A program made the translations under genes and the position numbers. Of a DNA stretch of 45,454 nucleotides, positions 18,876-27,129 are shown piece after piece. The notes under the pieces were generated by a model. It did no database searches, had not been told where the DNA came from, and saw only the letters and a list, made by a program, of their open reading frames with translations. This DNA is from UBA4615 sp044368415 (GTDB lineage: Bacteria; Pseudomonadota; Gammaproteobacteria; Burkholderiales; Burkholderiaceae_E): positions 1 to 45,454 of the forward strand of contig JBIPLJ010000036.1 in the NCBI GenBank assembly GCA_044368415.1. The letters run 5' to 3'. Positions within the stretch are counted from its first letter, which is position 1; each line of letters starts with the position of its first letter.

Positions 18876-19853
18876 ATGCTTCCTTCGCGCATCCTCGTCC
18901 TCGGCGGCTCCGGCTTCATCGGCACCCACGTGGTGTCGCGGCTGTCGGCGCAGGGCCGCCGCGTCGTGGTGCCCACCCGGCACCGCGAGCGTGCCCGGCA
19001 CCTGATCCTGCTGCCGACGGTCGACGTCGTCCAGGCAGACACCACCGACCCGCGCGCGATGGCGTCACTGGCCGCAGGGTGCGACGCGGCGATCAACCTC
19101 GTGGGCGTGCTGCACGGACAGGCCGGCACCGGCACCGACCGCTGGGGCCCCCAGTTCGGCCGCGCCCATGTCGACGTGCCGGCCGCGCTCGTCGAGGCCT
19201 GCCGCACGCAGGACGTGCGGCGCCTGGTCCACGTCAGCGCGCTTGGCGTGACCGACGGCGGCAAGAACACCCTGCCCTCGCGCTACCTGCGCTCGAAGGC
19301 GGCCGGCGAAGAGAAAGTCCGGCAGGCCCGAGGTCTCGACTGGACGATCCTGCGGCCCTCGGTGGTGTTCGGCGCCGAGGACAGCTTCATCAACCTGTTC
19401 GCCCGCATCCAGCGCCTGTTGCCGGTGCTCGCGCTCGCCAAGCCCGAGGCGCGCTTCCAGCCGGTGTGGGTCGGCGACGTCGCGCAGGCGATCGTCAACG
19501 TGCTCGATACGCCCGCCACTGCCGGCAAGACCTGCGCGCTCGCCGGGCCCGAGGTGTTCACGCTGCGCCAGCTCGTGCAGCTGGCCGGCACCTGGAGCGG
19601 TCACCCGCGCCCGATCGTCGCGCTGCCCGTGGGCCTCGCACGGCTGATGGCGATGCTGATGGAATGGGTGCCCGGCGAGCCACTGATGACGCGCGACAAC
19701 CTCGACTCGATGGCGCTCGACAACGTCAGCGCGCGTCCCATCGATCCGGACCTCGGCATCGCGCCCGCGTCGCTGCGGGCGATGGGCCCCACGCTGTATG
19801 GCGCCGGCGCCGACGCACGGTTCGACGACTGGCGCGCCCACGCGCGACGCTGA
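18876..19853 (+). CDS. NAD(P)-binding epimerase-like protein (complex I NDUFA9 subfamily)
   Basis: A 325-residue extended/atypical SDR. The ATG at 18876 is followed at once by the nucleotide-binding motif ILVLGGSGFIGTHVVSRL; AAINLVGVLHGQ, RLVHVSALGV, SRYLRSKAAGEEKVR (the active-site Tyr/Lys region is SRYLRSK) and LDWTILRPSVVFGAEDSFIN are characteristic of bacterial NDUFA9-like proteins. The mitochondrial relative is an accessory complex I subunit; in bacteria the role is unproven, and quinone or respiratory-chain maintenance is only suggested. It lies 2 nt before cca on the same strand. Confidence 0.9.
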   Translation: MLPSRILVLGGSGFIGTHVVSRLSAQGRRVVVPTRHRERARHLILLPTVDVVQADTTDPRAMASLAAGCDAAINLVGVLHGQAGTGTDRWGPQFGRAHVDVPAALVEACRTQDVRRLVHVSALGVTDGGKNTLPSRYLRSKAAGEEKVRQARGLDWTILRPSVVFGAEDSFINLFARIQRLLPVLALAKPEARFQPVWVGDVAQAIVNVLDTPATAGKTCALAGPEVFTLRQLVQLAGTWSGHPRPIVALPVGLARLMAMLMEWVPGEPLMTRDNLDSMALDNVSARPIDPDLGIAPASLRAMGPTLYGAGADARFDDWRAHARR

Positions 19854-19855
19854 CC

Positions 19856-21157
19856 GTGCCGGCCTCCGGTCTCGAGTGCTACGAGGTCGGCGGCGCGGTG
19901 CGCGACGCACTGCTCGGCCTGCCCGTCCACGACCGCGACTGGGTGGTGGTGGGCACGACGCCCGAGCGGATGTCAGAGCTGGGGTTCCGGCCGGTGGGCC
20001 GCGATTTCCCGGTGTTCCTGCATCCGGTCACGCACGAGGAGTACGCGCTCGCGCGGACGGAACGCAAGACCGGCCGTGGCTATCGGGGCTTCATCGTGCA
20101 GTGCGCCCCGGAGGTCAGCCTAGAGGACGACCTGCGCCGGCGCGACCTGACGATCAACGCGATCGCGCGTGCCGCCGACGGCACGATCATCGACCCTTGG
20201 GGCGGCCGGCGCGACCTGCAGGACGGCGTGCTGCGGCACGTCAGCGAGGCCTTCGCCGAGGATCCGGTGCGGATCCTGCGGGTGGCGCGCTTCGCGGCCC
20301 GCTTCGAGCGCTTCACGGTCGCGCCCGAGACCCTCGAACTGATGCGTGCGATGGTCGCCGCCGGCGAGGTCGACGCGCTGGTGCCCGAACGGGTGTGGCA
20401 GGAGGTCTCGCGCGGCCTGATGGAGCGCCGGCCGTCGCGGATGCTCGCGGTGCTGCACGCCTGCGGCGCGCTTGCCCGCCTGGTGCCCGAGCTCGATGCG
20501 CTCGCGCGGGACGCGGACGGCACGCGTCCAGCCGATCCGACGGATGCCGCCTCCGTCGGCCTGGGGGGGGTCGTCGACGCCGCGGCGGCGACCGATGACC
20601 CGCTACCGGTGCGGGTGGCCGCGCTCGCGCTCGAACCCGGCGAGTTTTTCCGGGAAATCGGCGGCAACAGCAACCGCGGCAGCGGCGACGACAGCGGCGC
20701 GAGCGGCGACACCGACGCTGCCGCCAGCGCCGCCGAAGCCGAGCGCGCGCGGCGTATCACCGAGCGGCTCAAGGCCCCCAACGAGGGACGCGACCTGGCA
20801 GTGCTCGCCGCACGCGAGCGGCGCGTGCTGTGTCATGCCGACACACTGGACGCCGGGCGGGCCGTCGCGCTGCTCGAGCGCTGCGACGCCTTTCGCAAAC
20901 CCGTGCGCTTCGAAGGGATGCTCCGTGCCTGCGACGCGGCGCGCGCAGCCGCCGCCAAGCCTGCCGCCCGCCTGTCGGCGCCCGGCTCGCGGCTGCGTCG
21001 CGCGCTCGGGGCGGCCCAGTCGGTCGATGCGGGCGCGATCGCAGCGCAGGTCGGCGCGTCGGGCGGCGCCGGTCCGGCAGCGATCGGCGAGGCGCTGCGT
21101 GCGGCGCGCATCCGGGCCGTGGCAGCGGCGCTGAAAATGGGCAGCGACGCCATTTAG
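19856..21157 (+). CDS. cca: CCA tRNA nucleotidyltransferase with eroded HD region
   Basis: A 433-residue class II enzyme adding or repairing the 3' CCA of tRNAs. The GTG at 19856 gives LECYEVGGAVRDALLGLPV, then the catalytic HDRDWVVVG (DxD), the RRRDLTINAIA motif and EDPVRILRVARFAARF. The C-terminal part (ERLKAPNEGRDLAVLAAR, ALLERCDAFRKPVRFEGML) is also normal. The part between is odd: where many proteobacterial Cca proteins have an HD phosphohydrolase (RFAALxHDLGK), this one reads RVAALALEPGEFF (near residue 257) followed by a Gly/Asp/Ser-rich insert (269-295), and a run of eight G (20563-20570) precedes it. Nucleotidyl transfer should be intact, phosphodiesterase activity lost. Confidence 0.92.
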   Translation: MPASGLECYEVGGAVRDALLGLPVHDRDWVVVGTTPERMSELGFRPVGRDFPVFLHPVTHEEYALARTERKTGRGYRGFIVQCAPEVSLEDDLRRRDLTINAIARAADGTIIDPWGGRRDLQDGVLRHVSEAFAEDPVRILRVARFAARFERFTVAPETLELMRAMVAAGEVDALVPERVWQEVSRGLMERRPSRMLAVLHACGALARLVPELDALARDADGTRPADPTDAASVGLGGVVDAAAATDDPLPVRVAALALEPGEFFREIGGNSNRGSGDDSGASGDTDAAASAAEAERARRITERLKAPNEGRDLAVLAARERRVLCHADTLDAGRAVALLERCDAFRKPVRFEGMLRACDAARAAAAKPAARLSAPGSRLRRALGAAQSVDAGAIAAQVGASGGAGPAAIGEALRAARIRAVAAALKMGSDAI

Positions 21158-21286
21158 CTCTGGGCGCCGCAGGCACGGATCCGGACTCGATGCGCCTCCG
21201 GATGAACATAGAGACCGCAATCGCTGGCTGGCGACACAGATCCGTGATTAAGTGTCACGGCCGCGCCACCCGAGTCCTCACTATTG

Positions 21287-22558
21287 ATGAAGCCGCATGT
21301 CGACTTGCAGGGGCTTTACCTGCTCGCGACCACCGTGACGCTGTTCGTTCTCGCCGCCATGGCGGGATTCGGCCTGCACGCGCGGCGGGAGGCCGTCGGC
21401 CGCGCTTTCGCGGCCGTGGCTGCCTCGTTGGCGTGCTGGACGGCGACCGTCGCGCTGCTGGCGCTGTCGACGCCGGAGGCGGCGCCGTTCTGGCTGAAGG
21501 CGAAGTACACGTTCATCGCGTTCACCCCGGTGACAGTGGCCTGGTTCGCGCTCGAGTTCACCGGCTCGATGCCCCTGCGCCGAGGCTGGGTGCTGGTCGC
21601 CCTCAGCGTGATCCCGACCATGCGCCTCGCACTGCTATGGACCGACGAGGGGCGGGGCTGGTTGATCCGCGAGCTCGTGTTCGAGCGCACCGGCAGCCTT
21701 ACCCACGTCGGGCAGGTGGTCTACGGCCCCTTGCACCCGTATGTGATCGCCTACAACTACCTGCTGCTCTTCGGCGCCGCCTTGCTGGTGCTGATGTGGG
21801 CGGCACGAACCGGACCGCTGGCCCGCCCACAGGGGCTGGCGCTGGCAGGCGCCTCGGTCGCGCCGGTGGTGGCCAGCTCGGCAAAGCTGCTCGGCGTCAC
21901 GCCGCCGGACATGGATCCGATGCCGCTCGCGCTCGCGGTGACGGGCGCGCTGATCTGCTGGTCGGCCCTTCGCCACCGGATGCTCGACATGACCCCCGTG
22001 GCGCGCGACGTGCTCCTGGACGCGATCGAGGACGGCATGCTCGCGACCGATGCGCACGGGCGCGTGATCGACATGAACCGCACGATGTCCGCGCTGCTCG
22101 GCGTCCCCGTGTCCGGCGCGCTCGGTCGTCCGGTGGGCGCGCTGTTCGCCGCGGCGGGCGAGCACGGCTCGGCCCTGATGGACGACCAGGGCGCGGCGTT
22201 CGTGACGCTGGGCGAGCGGCATTTTGCGGTCCGCACGGTGCCGCTGCAGGCCGGCCAGGGGCCCGCGTCCGGTCGCCTGCTGCTGCTGCACGACATGACC
22301 GCGCGGCTGCGGATGGAGGACGAGCGCGAGCTGCTGATCACCGAGCTGCGCCATGCGCTCGCCCAGGTCCGCACACTGAGCGGGCTGCTGCCGGTCTGCG
22401 CCTCGTGCAAGAGCATCCGCGACGGCAAGGGATGCTGGCGGCCCGCCGACGAGTACCTGCGCGACCATGCCGGTGCAACCGTCTCGCATGGCATGTGCCC
22501 CGACTGCACCGCGCGCCTGTATCCGTCGGCCTATCGCGAGACGGGCCATGCGGACTGA
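21287..22558 (+). CDS. 7TM-PAS sensor-like membrane protein with C-terminal double-CxxC motif, no kinase core
   Basis: A 423-residue protein. The N-terminal half has about seven hydrophobic segments (from LYLLATTVTLFVLAAMAGF to MPLALAVTGALICW), matching the 7TM region of some histidine kinases. A PAS domain follows (about 240-350: LLDAIEDGMLATDAHGRVID). The C-terminus is a short conserved module, ALAQVRTLSGLLPVCASCKS with a second pair HGMCPDCTARLYP (residues about 360-415), two CxxC pairs that could bind zinc. No H-box or HATPase domain exists. I use ATG 21287; TTG 21284 is one codon earlier. A solo receiver gene lies 15 nt downstream. Ligand and output are unknown. Confidence 0.82.
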   Translation: MKPHVDLQGLYLLATTVTLFVLAAMAGFGLHARREAVGRAFAAVAASLACWTATVALLALSTPEAAPFWLKAKYTFIAFTPVTVAWFALEFTGSMPLRRGWVLVALSVIPTMRLALLWTDEGRGWLIRELVFERTGSLTHVGQVVYGPLHPYVIAYNYLLLFGAALLVLMWAARTGPLARPQGLALAGASVAPVVASSAKLLGVTPPDMDPMPLALAVTGALICWSALRHRMLDMTPVARDVLLDAIEDGMLATDAHGRVIDMNRTMSALLGVPVSGALGRPVGALFAAAGEHGSALMDDQGAAFVTLGERHFAVRTVPLQAGQGPASGRLLLLHDMTARLRMEDERELLITELRHALAQVRTLSGLLPVCASCKSIRDGKGCWRPADEYLRDHAGATVSHGMCPDCTARLYPSAYRETGHAD

Positions 22559-22573
22559 GCGCGGCGCCCCGCG

Positions 22574-22954
22574 ATGAGTCGCAGCGTACTGGTCGCCGAG
22601 GACGACCGTGTGGTCGCCTACCTCGTCGAGCAGGTGCTGGTGGAGGCAGGCTACGCGGTGGTGATCGTCGAGGACGGCATCGAGGCGATCGAGTGCCTGC
22701 GCGCCGGCGCGGACCGCTTCGCGATGGCCGTGCTCGACTTGGTGATGCCGCGCGCCGACGGCGCGGCGGTGCTCGCCGTGATCGCCGAGCTGTGCCCCGG
22801 GCTGCCGGTCGTGCTGACCAGCGGCTTCAGCGAGGACTATGTGCGTTCACGGATCGGGAAGGCACCGATCGTGGCCTTCCTCGCCAAGCCGTGGCGGCCC
22901 GCGGCCCTGCTCGCGATCGTCGCGAGCGCGCTTGGGCCGCGCCCGCCTAACTGA
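22574..22954 (+). CDS. Single-domain response regulator (CheY-like receiver)
   Basis: A 126-residue receiver domain with no output domain. The acidic pair is in VLVAEDDRVVAYLV, the phosphoacceptor Asp near residue 55 in AVLDLVMPRADG, the Thr/Ser switch in PVVLTSGFSEDY and the Lys in FLAKPWRP. It starts 15 nt after the 7TM-PAS gene, so both are probably co-transcribed. Since that sensor has no kinase domain, phosphate must come from elsewhere. The last 8 nt overlap the convergent MaoC gene end. Confidence 0.9.
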   Translation: MSRSVLVAEDDRVVAYLVEQVLVEAGYAVVIVEDGIEAIECLRAGADRFAMAVLDLVMPRADGAAVLAVIAELCPGLPVVLTSGFSEDYVRSRIGKAPIVAFLAKPWRPAALLAIVASALGPRPPN

Positions 22955-23414
22955 AGGTCAGGCGCACCGCCTCGGCGACGCAAGCGGGCTTGTCCGAGCC
23001 CTGGATCTCGATCGTCGCGCGCATCACCAGCTGCAGGCCCGGGCGGCCGCCCGGGCCGCTGTCGGCCGGGGTGCACGACTGCAGCACGAAGCGCGCGCGC
23101 ACCCGCGAGCCGCAGCGCACCGGCGACGGGAAGCGGACCTTGTTCAGCCCGTAGTTGATCGACATCGTCTCGTCGTCGATCGACAGGTTGCGCTGCGAGA
23201 AGCCAGCCAGCAGCGACAGCGTCAAGTAGCCGTGGGCGATCGTCGCGCCGAACGGCCCGCCGCGCGCCCGCTCGGCATCGACGTGGATCCACTGGTGGTC
23301 GTCGGTCGCGTCGGCAAACCGGTCGATACGGTCCTGCGTGATCTCTAGCCAATCGGTCAGCGCGATCTCCTGGCCGACCAGACCGGGGAGCTGGGCATGT
23401 GTGTAGTGCTGCAT
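22947..23414 (-). CDS. MaoC-like (R)-specific enoyl-CoA hydratase / dehydratase
   Basis: A 155-residue hot-dog protein of the NodN/MaoC type. The hydratase motif is visible as FADATDDHQWIHVDAERA with the catalytic Asp and His, followed by PFGATIAHGYLTLSLLAGF. Family members hydrate 2-enoyl-CoA to (R)-3-hydroxyacyl-CoA, linking beta-oxidation to PHA synthesis, or act in other CoA pathways; the substrate cannot be assigned. ATG 23414 is used. The gene precedes no obvious partner and ends convergently against the receiver gene with an 8-nt overlap. Confidence 0.9.
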   Translation of the reverse strand: MQHYTHAQLPGLVGQEIALTDWLEITQDRIDRFADATDDHQWIHVDAERARGGPFGATIAHGYLTLSLLAGFSQRNLSIDDETMSINYGLNKVRFPSPVRCGSRVRARFVLQSCTPADSGPGGRPGLQLVMRATIEIQGSDKPACVAEAVRLTFS

Positions 23415-23468
23415 CGGTGTCGTCTCCTCGTGGGGTCTTCTCTTGGGGGTCTTCTCGTCAGGAGTCGG

Positions 23469-23660
23469 CTAGATGAGCCGGGCGATCAGCGCCGCGACGA
23501 GCGACAGCACGATCGTGGACATCAGCGGGATCGACCACTCCCGGCCAAACAGCCTGAAATTGAAGTCGCCGGGCAGCCGGCCGATGCCTAGCCTGCGCAA
23601 CCAGGGCATGGCGCCCGAGAACAGGAACAGCGCGACCGCCGTGGCGATCAGCCATTTCAC
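23469..23660 (-). CDS. DUF2905 small membrane protein
   Basis: A 63-residue protein with two hydrophobic segments, WLIATAVALFLFSGAMPWL and the C-terminal MSTIVLSLVAALIARLI, linked by GIGRLPGDFNFRLFG, the family signature. The function is unknown. The GTG start at 23660 overlaps the stop of the upstream methyltransferase as GTGA, so it is translationally coupled to it. It is too short for many gene finders. Confidence 0.9.
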   Translation of the reverse strand: MKWLIATAVALFLFSGAMPWLRRLGIGRLPGDFNFRLFGREWSIPLMSTIVLSLVAALIARLI

Positions 23661-24910
23661 AGCGCGCCGCTCCGGTCGCCGCGCACGAATCCGAGCGGCA
23701 CCGGCGGCATGCCCCGGCCGAAGGCGATCGCCTTGAAGAGTTCGCCCATCTCGGCCTCGGACAGCAGCGTTTGGACGGCGCCGAGCGCGCGCACCGAGCC
23801 GGGGTCGACCGCGCCACCGCGGGTCGCCTCGGCCAGGCGCTCGAGCAGCCCGCAGTTCAGGAGGAAGCGCGCCTGTGAGGTATAGCCGAGGAGCGCCAGG
23901 CCGGCGCCCGAGGCGGCGCGGGCGGCGGCGCTGAAGTCGACGTGCGCGGTGACGTCCTGCAGGCCCGGCCAGCGCAGCACGTCGCCGTGCGCATGGTGCC
24001 GGCGGTGCGCGATCAGCGTGCCCCCGTCGCGCTGCGGGTGGTAGTACTCGCGGGCGGGGAAACCATAGTCGACCAGCAGCATCGCGCCGCGGCTCAACGC
24101 GCGCCCGACGGTCCCGATCCAGGCGGCGGCCTGCAGGCCGAGCTCGGAGCGGTAGCGGCCCGGGCCGAGCAGCGCCCAGGGCACGTCGTCGGCGTGCGCG
24201 CCATTGCCGTCGTTGCCGTCGTTGCCGCCGCCGCCGTACGGGTCTGCCCGCACTGCCGCGCGCAGCGCCTCGGCAACCGCTTCGCGCAGCCCCGCGTCGG
24301 CCGGCCGCGCGGCCCAGCAAAAGCCACCCGCGTCGTCCACGGCGACGCCGATCTCGTCGAGCGCGCCATCACCCGCATGTTCGAACACGCGGACCGGCAT
24401 TGCATCCAGCACTTCGTTGCCGACGACCACGCCATCGATCGTCGCGGGCAGCACGTCGAGCCACTCTACGGTGTCGAGCGCCTCGGGCACGAGTCGCTCG
24501 AGGGTCTCGCGCTGCTGCGCGCGCAGCGTGCCCGAGAGCTCGACGATCGCGTAACGGTGTGCGGGCCGGCCGAGCGCCCTGAGTGCGCCGAGCACGCCCG
24601 CGGCGAGCCGCCCGGTGCCGGAACCGAACTCGATCACCACCGGATCGCAGTGCGCGAACCACTCGGCGATCTGCGCGGCGATGCATTCGGCGAAGGCCGG
24701 CGACAGCTCGGGCGCGGTGACGAAGTCGCCGCCGGACCCGAAGGGTTGCGCCCCGCCCGCGTAGTAACCCAGTCCGGGCTCGTAGAGCGCGCGCGCCATC
24801 CAGGCGTCGAAGGCAAGCCAGCCGCCGCCGGCGCGAATCGCGTCGCCGATCCGGGCGGCAAGCACTCCGCTGTGCGCGAGCGCCTGCGGATCGGGCTGCG
24901 GCATCGTCAT
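23657..24910 (-). CDS. SAM-dependent methyltransferase, MidA/NDUFAF7 family
   Basis: A 417-residue protein of the COG1565 family. It begins MTMPQPDPQALAHSGVLAAR, then WMARALYEPGLGYYAGGA and FVTAPELSPAFAECIA, the SAM-binding VVIEFGSGTGRLAAGVL, IVELSGTLRAQQ, GVVVGNEVLDAMPVRVFE and LLVDYGFPAREYYHPQRDGGT. The mitochondrial homologue methylates an arginine of complex I subunit NDUFS2; the bacterial substrate is unproven. A Gly/Asn/Asp insert (near residue 227) is encoded by a 9-bp tandem repeat (24203-24229). It is divergent from the SDR gene; an NDUFA9-like gene also lies in this window. Confidence 0.9.
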   Translation of the reverse strand: MTMPQPDPQALAHSGVLAARIGDAIRAGGGWLAFDAWMARALYEPGLGYYAGGAQPFGSGGDFVTAPELSPAFAECIAAQIAEWFAHCDPVVIEFGSGTGRLAAGVLGALRALGRPAHRYAIVELSGTLRAQQRETLERLVPEALDTVEWLDVLPATIDGVVVGNEVLDAMPVRVFEHAGDGALDEIGVAVDDAGGFCWAARPADAGLREAVAEALRAAVRADPYGGGGNDGNDGNGAHADDVPWALLGPGRYRSELGLQAAAWIGTVGRALSRGAMLLVDYGFPAREYYHPQRDGGTLIAHRRHHAHGDVLRWPGLQDVTAHVDFSAAARAASGAGLALLGYTSQARFLLNCGLLERLAEATRGGAVDPGSVRALGAVQTLLSEAEMGELFKAIAFGRGMPPVPLGFVRGDRSGAL

Positions 24911-24977
24911 GGGGGCAATTCTCGCATGGCGCCTTCGCCGCGCCGACCGCGCGGGCACCCGCCCGCGGGCGCGCGGG

Positions 24978-24983
24978 TACACT
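24978..24983 (+). promoter_or_regulatory. -10 box of the SDR-folB-ttcA operon
   Basis: GGGTACACT gives TACACT ending only 9 nt before the ATG at 24993, so the transcript would be nearly leaderless. No Shine-Dalgarno is present upstream of this ATG, which agrees with that reading. Confidence 0.4.
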
Positions 24984-24992
24984 TCCGGGTCA

Positions 24993-25778
24993 ATGAGCGA
25001 CCTTCACGCCCCCCCTCGCATCGCCCTCGTTACCGGCGCCGCGCGCCGTCTCGGCCGCGAGATCGCGCTCGCGCTCGCGCGCACGGGCTGGGACATCGGC
25101 GTGCACTATGGCGGCTCGCGCGACGATGCGCAGGCCACGGTCGAGGCGGTGCGCGCGCTCGGGCGGCGCGCGGTCGCGCTGCAGGCGCGCCTGGAGGACG
25201 AGGCCCAGGTGCTGGCCTTGCTGCCCGCGCTCGCCGAGGCGCTCGGCCCGACCACCTGCGTAGTCAACAACGCCTCGCGCTTCGAGTTCGATTCGGCCGC
25301 CGACGTCGGCTTCGCCTCGTTCCAGGCGCACCTGCTGCCCAACCTGGCCGCGCCGATCCTGCTCGCACGCGAGCTGTACCGGCAGCTCCCCGAGGACGCC
25401 GAGGGCGTGGTGGTGAACCTGCTCGACCAGAAGCTCTGGGCGCAGAACCCCGACTTCCTGTCGTACACGCTGTCGAAGGCCGGCTTGGCGGCCGCCACGA
25501 CCATGCTCGCGCAGGCGCTCGCCCCGCGGGTGCGGGTCGTCGGCGTGGCGCCGGGCCTCACGCTACCGAGCTACCTGCAGGACGACGCGAGCTTCGCGCG
25601 GGCGCACCGCTCGCATTCCCCGCTCGGCCGTTCGAGCACCGCCGCCGACGTCGCCGCCTCGGTCGTGTTCGCGGTCGCCAACCGATCCATCACCGGCTCG
25701 AGCATCCTGTGCGACGGCGGCCAGCACCTGCGTCCGCTGCCGCGCGACGTGAGCTTCATGCCACCCGAAGGCGCCTGA
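24993..25778 (+). CDS. SDR-family oxidoreductase (FolM/pteridine-reductase-like)
   Basis: A 261-residue classical SDR. The NADP-binding motif is ALVTGAARRLGREIALAL, followed by VVNNASRFEFDSA (NNAS), the catalytic segment YTLSKAGLAAATTML (Tyr-x3-Lys) and PGLTLPS. The GAARRLGR motif and SITGSSILCDGGQHL are typical of FolM-like dihydromonapterin/dihydrofolate reductases. It lies 2 nt before folB, which supports a pteridine or folate role. Substrate assignment is by context. Confidence 0.88.
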   Translation: MSDLHAPPRIALVTGAARRLGREIALALARTGWDIGVHYGGSRDDAQATVEAVRALGRRAVALQARLEDEAQVLALLPALAEALGPTTCVVNNASRFEFDSAADVGFASFQAHLLPNLAAPILLARELYRQLPEDAEGVVVNLLDQKLWAQNPDFLSYTLSKAGLAAATTMLAQALAPRVRVVGVAPGLTLPSYLQDDASFARAHRSHSPLGRSSTAADVAASVVFAVANRSITGSSILCDGGQHLRPLPRDVSFMPPEGA

Positions 25779-25780
25779 CC

Positions 25781-26146
25781 GTGGACACCCAGTCGATCTT
25801 CATCCGCGGCCTGCGCATCGACGCGCAGATCGGCGTCCATGCGCACGAGAAGAACCGCACGCAGCCGCTCAAGCTCGACGCCGAGCTGCAGATCGCCGAC
25901 ACCCGCTTCCATCCATCGCGCGACAAGCTCGACGAGGTGTTCGACTACCAGACGATCCGCGCCGCGATGATCGCGGTGGTCCGCGACGGGCACATCAACC
26001 TGCTCGAGACGCTTGCCGACCGCGTCGTCGAGCGCCTGCTCGCGATGGCCGAGGTGCGCGCGGTCCGCGTGCGCGTCCACAAGTACACCGCGTTCGACGA
26101 CGTCGAGGAGGTCGGCGTCGAGATCCACCGCAGGAAGCCGGAATGA
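25781..26146 (+). CDS. folB: Dihydroneopterin aldolase
   Basis: A 121-residue protein that cleaves 7,8-dihydroneopterin in folate synthesis. The GTG start at 25781 follows the SDR stop by 2 nt. Motifs are IFIRGLRIDAQIGVHAHEKN (with the catalytic-region Gly-Val and Glu), VFDYQTIRAAMIAVV, INLLETLADRVVERLL (Glu of the pterin pocket) and VRVHKYTAFDDVEEVGVEI. The protein is of normal length and overlaps ttcA by 4 nt (ATGA). Confidence 0.94.
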   Translation: MDTQSIFIRGLRIDAQIGVHAHEKNRTQPLKLDAELQIADTRFHPSRDKLDEVFDYQTIRAAMIAVVRDGHINLLETLADRVVERLLAMAEVRAVRVRVHKYTAFDDVEEVGVEIHRRKPE

Positions 26147-27129
26147 GCGCCACCGCCCCGCCCGCTACGCGCGCCCAGCAGAAGGTCGAGCACGAGCGCA
26201 ACAAGCTGCACAAGCGGCTGTGTCGCCAGGTCGGCGAGGCGATCGGCGACTTCGGGATGATCGAGGACGGCGACCGCGTGATGGTCTGCATGTCGGGCGG
26301 CAAGGACAGCTACGCGATGCTCGACCTGCTGCGTACGCTGCGCGAGCGCGCGCCGATCTCCTTCGAGCTCGTCGCGGTCAACCTCGACCAGAAACAGCCC
26401 GGCTTCCCCGAGCAGGTGCTGCCCGACTACCTGCGATCGGTCGGAGTGCCGTTCCGCATCGAGGAGCAGGACACCTACTCGATCGTGCGCCGCGTGATCC
26501 CCGAGGGCCGCACCACCTGCTCGCTGTGCTCGCGGCTGCGCCGCGGCATCCTATACCGCGTCGCCGACGAGATCGGCGCCACCAAGGTTGCGCTCGGCCA
26601 CCATCGCGACGACATCCTCGAGACCTTCTTCCTGAATCTGTTCCACGGCGGCAAGCTCAAGGGCATGCCACCGAAACTGGTGTCCGACGACGGGCGCCAC
26701 GTGGTGATCCGCCCGCTTGCCTACGTGAAGGAGACCGACCTCGAGGCCTACGCAGACTGGAAGGCCTTCCCGATCATCCCGTGCAACCTGTGCGGCTCGC
26801 AGCAGAACCTCAAGCGCCGCGACGCCAAGGCCATGCTGCGCGACTGGGAGCGGCGCTTCCCCGGGCGCATCGAGACCATTTTCTCGGCGCTCGCCTGCAT
26901 CGTGCCCTCGCACCTGATGGACCGCGAGGCCTTCGACTTCGCGGGCCTCGCGCCCACCGGCGTGCCCGACCCGGACGGCGACATCGCCTTTGATGTAGAG
27001 CCGGTGCAGGAGCCCGAGGCGCCCGCCCCAACGGTCGCCGCGGACGCGATCCCGATCCGCCGTCGCGCCGAGACTGGCGACGTCACGGCCCCCGAGGCGC
27101 GGCCCCCCGACTCCGAGACGCCCCGATGA
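26143..27129 (+). CDS. ttcA: tRNA 2-thiocytidine(32) synthetase TtcA
   Basis: A 328-residue ATP-PP-loop enzyme that 2-thiolates C32 of certain tRNAs using a [4Fe-4S] cluster. The PP-loop is CMSGGKDSYAML, and the two cluster-ligating motifs are TTCSLCSRLRRG and PCNLCGSQQNLKR. GHHRDDILETFFLNLFHGGKL is also a signature. The C-terminus beyond about residue 285 is a Pro/Glu-rich, probably disordered tail. It is coupled to folB upstream and to a 57-codon ORF downstream, both by ATGA overlaps. Confidence 0.96.
   Translation: MSATAPPATRAQQKVEHERNKLHKRLCRQVGEAIGDFGMIEDGDRVMVCMSGGKDSYAMLDLLRTLRERAPISFELVAVNLDQKQPGFPEQVLPDYLRSVGVPFRIEEQDTYSIVRRVIPEGRTTCSLCSRLRRGILYRVADEIGATKVALGHHRDDILETFFLNLFHGGKLKGMPPKLVSDDGRHVVIRPLAYVKETDLEAYADWKAFPIIPCNLCGSQQNLKRRDAKAMLRDWERRFPGRIETIFSALACIVPSHLMDREAFDFAGLAPTGVPDPDGDIAFDVEPVQEPEAPAPTVAADAIPIRRRAETGDVTAPEARPPDSETPR

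Noticed and set aside
24203..24240. Short repeats as a CRISPR-like array
   Set aside because: The 9-bp units are tandem without spacers and lie inside a coding sequence.
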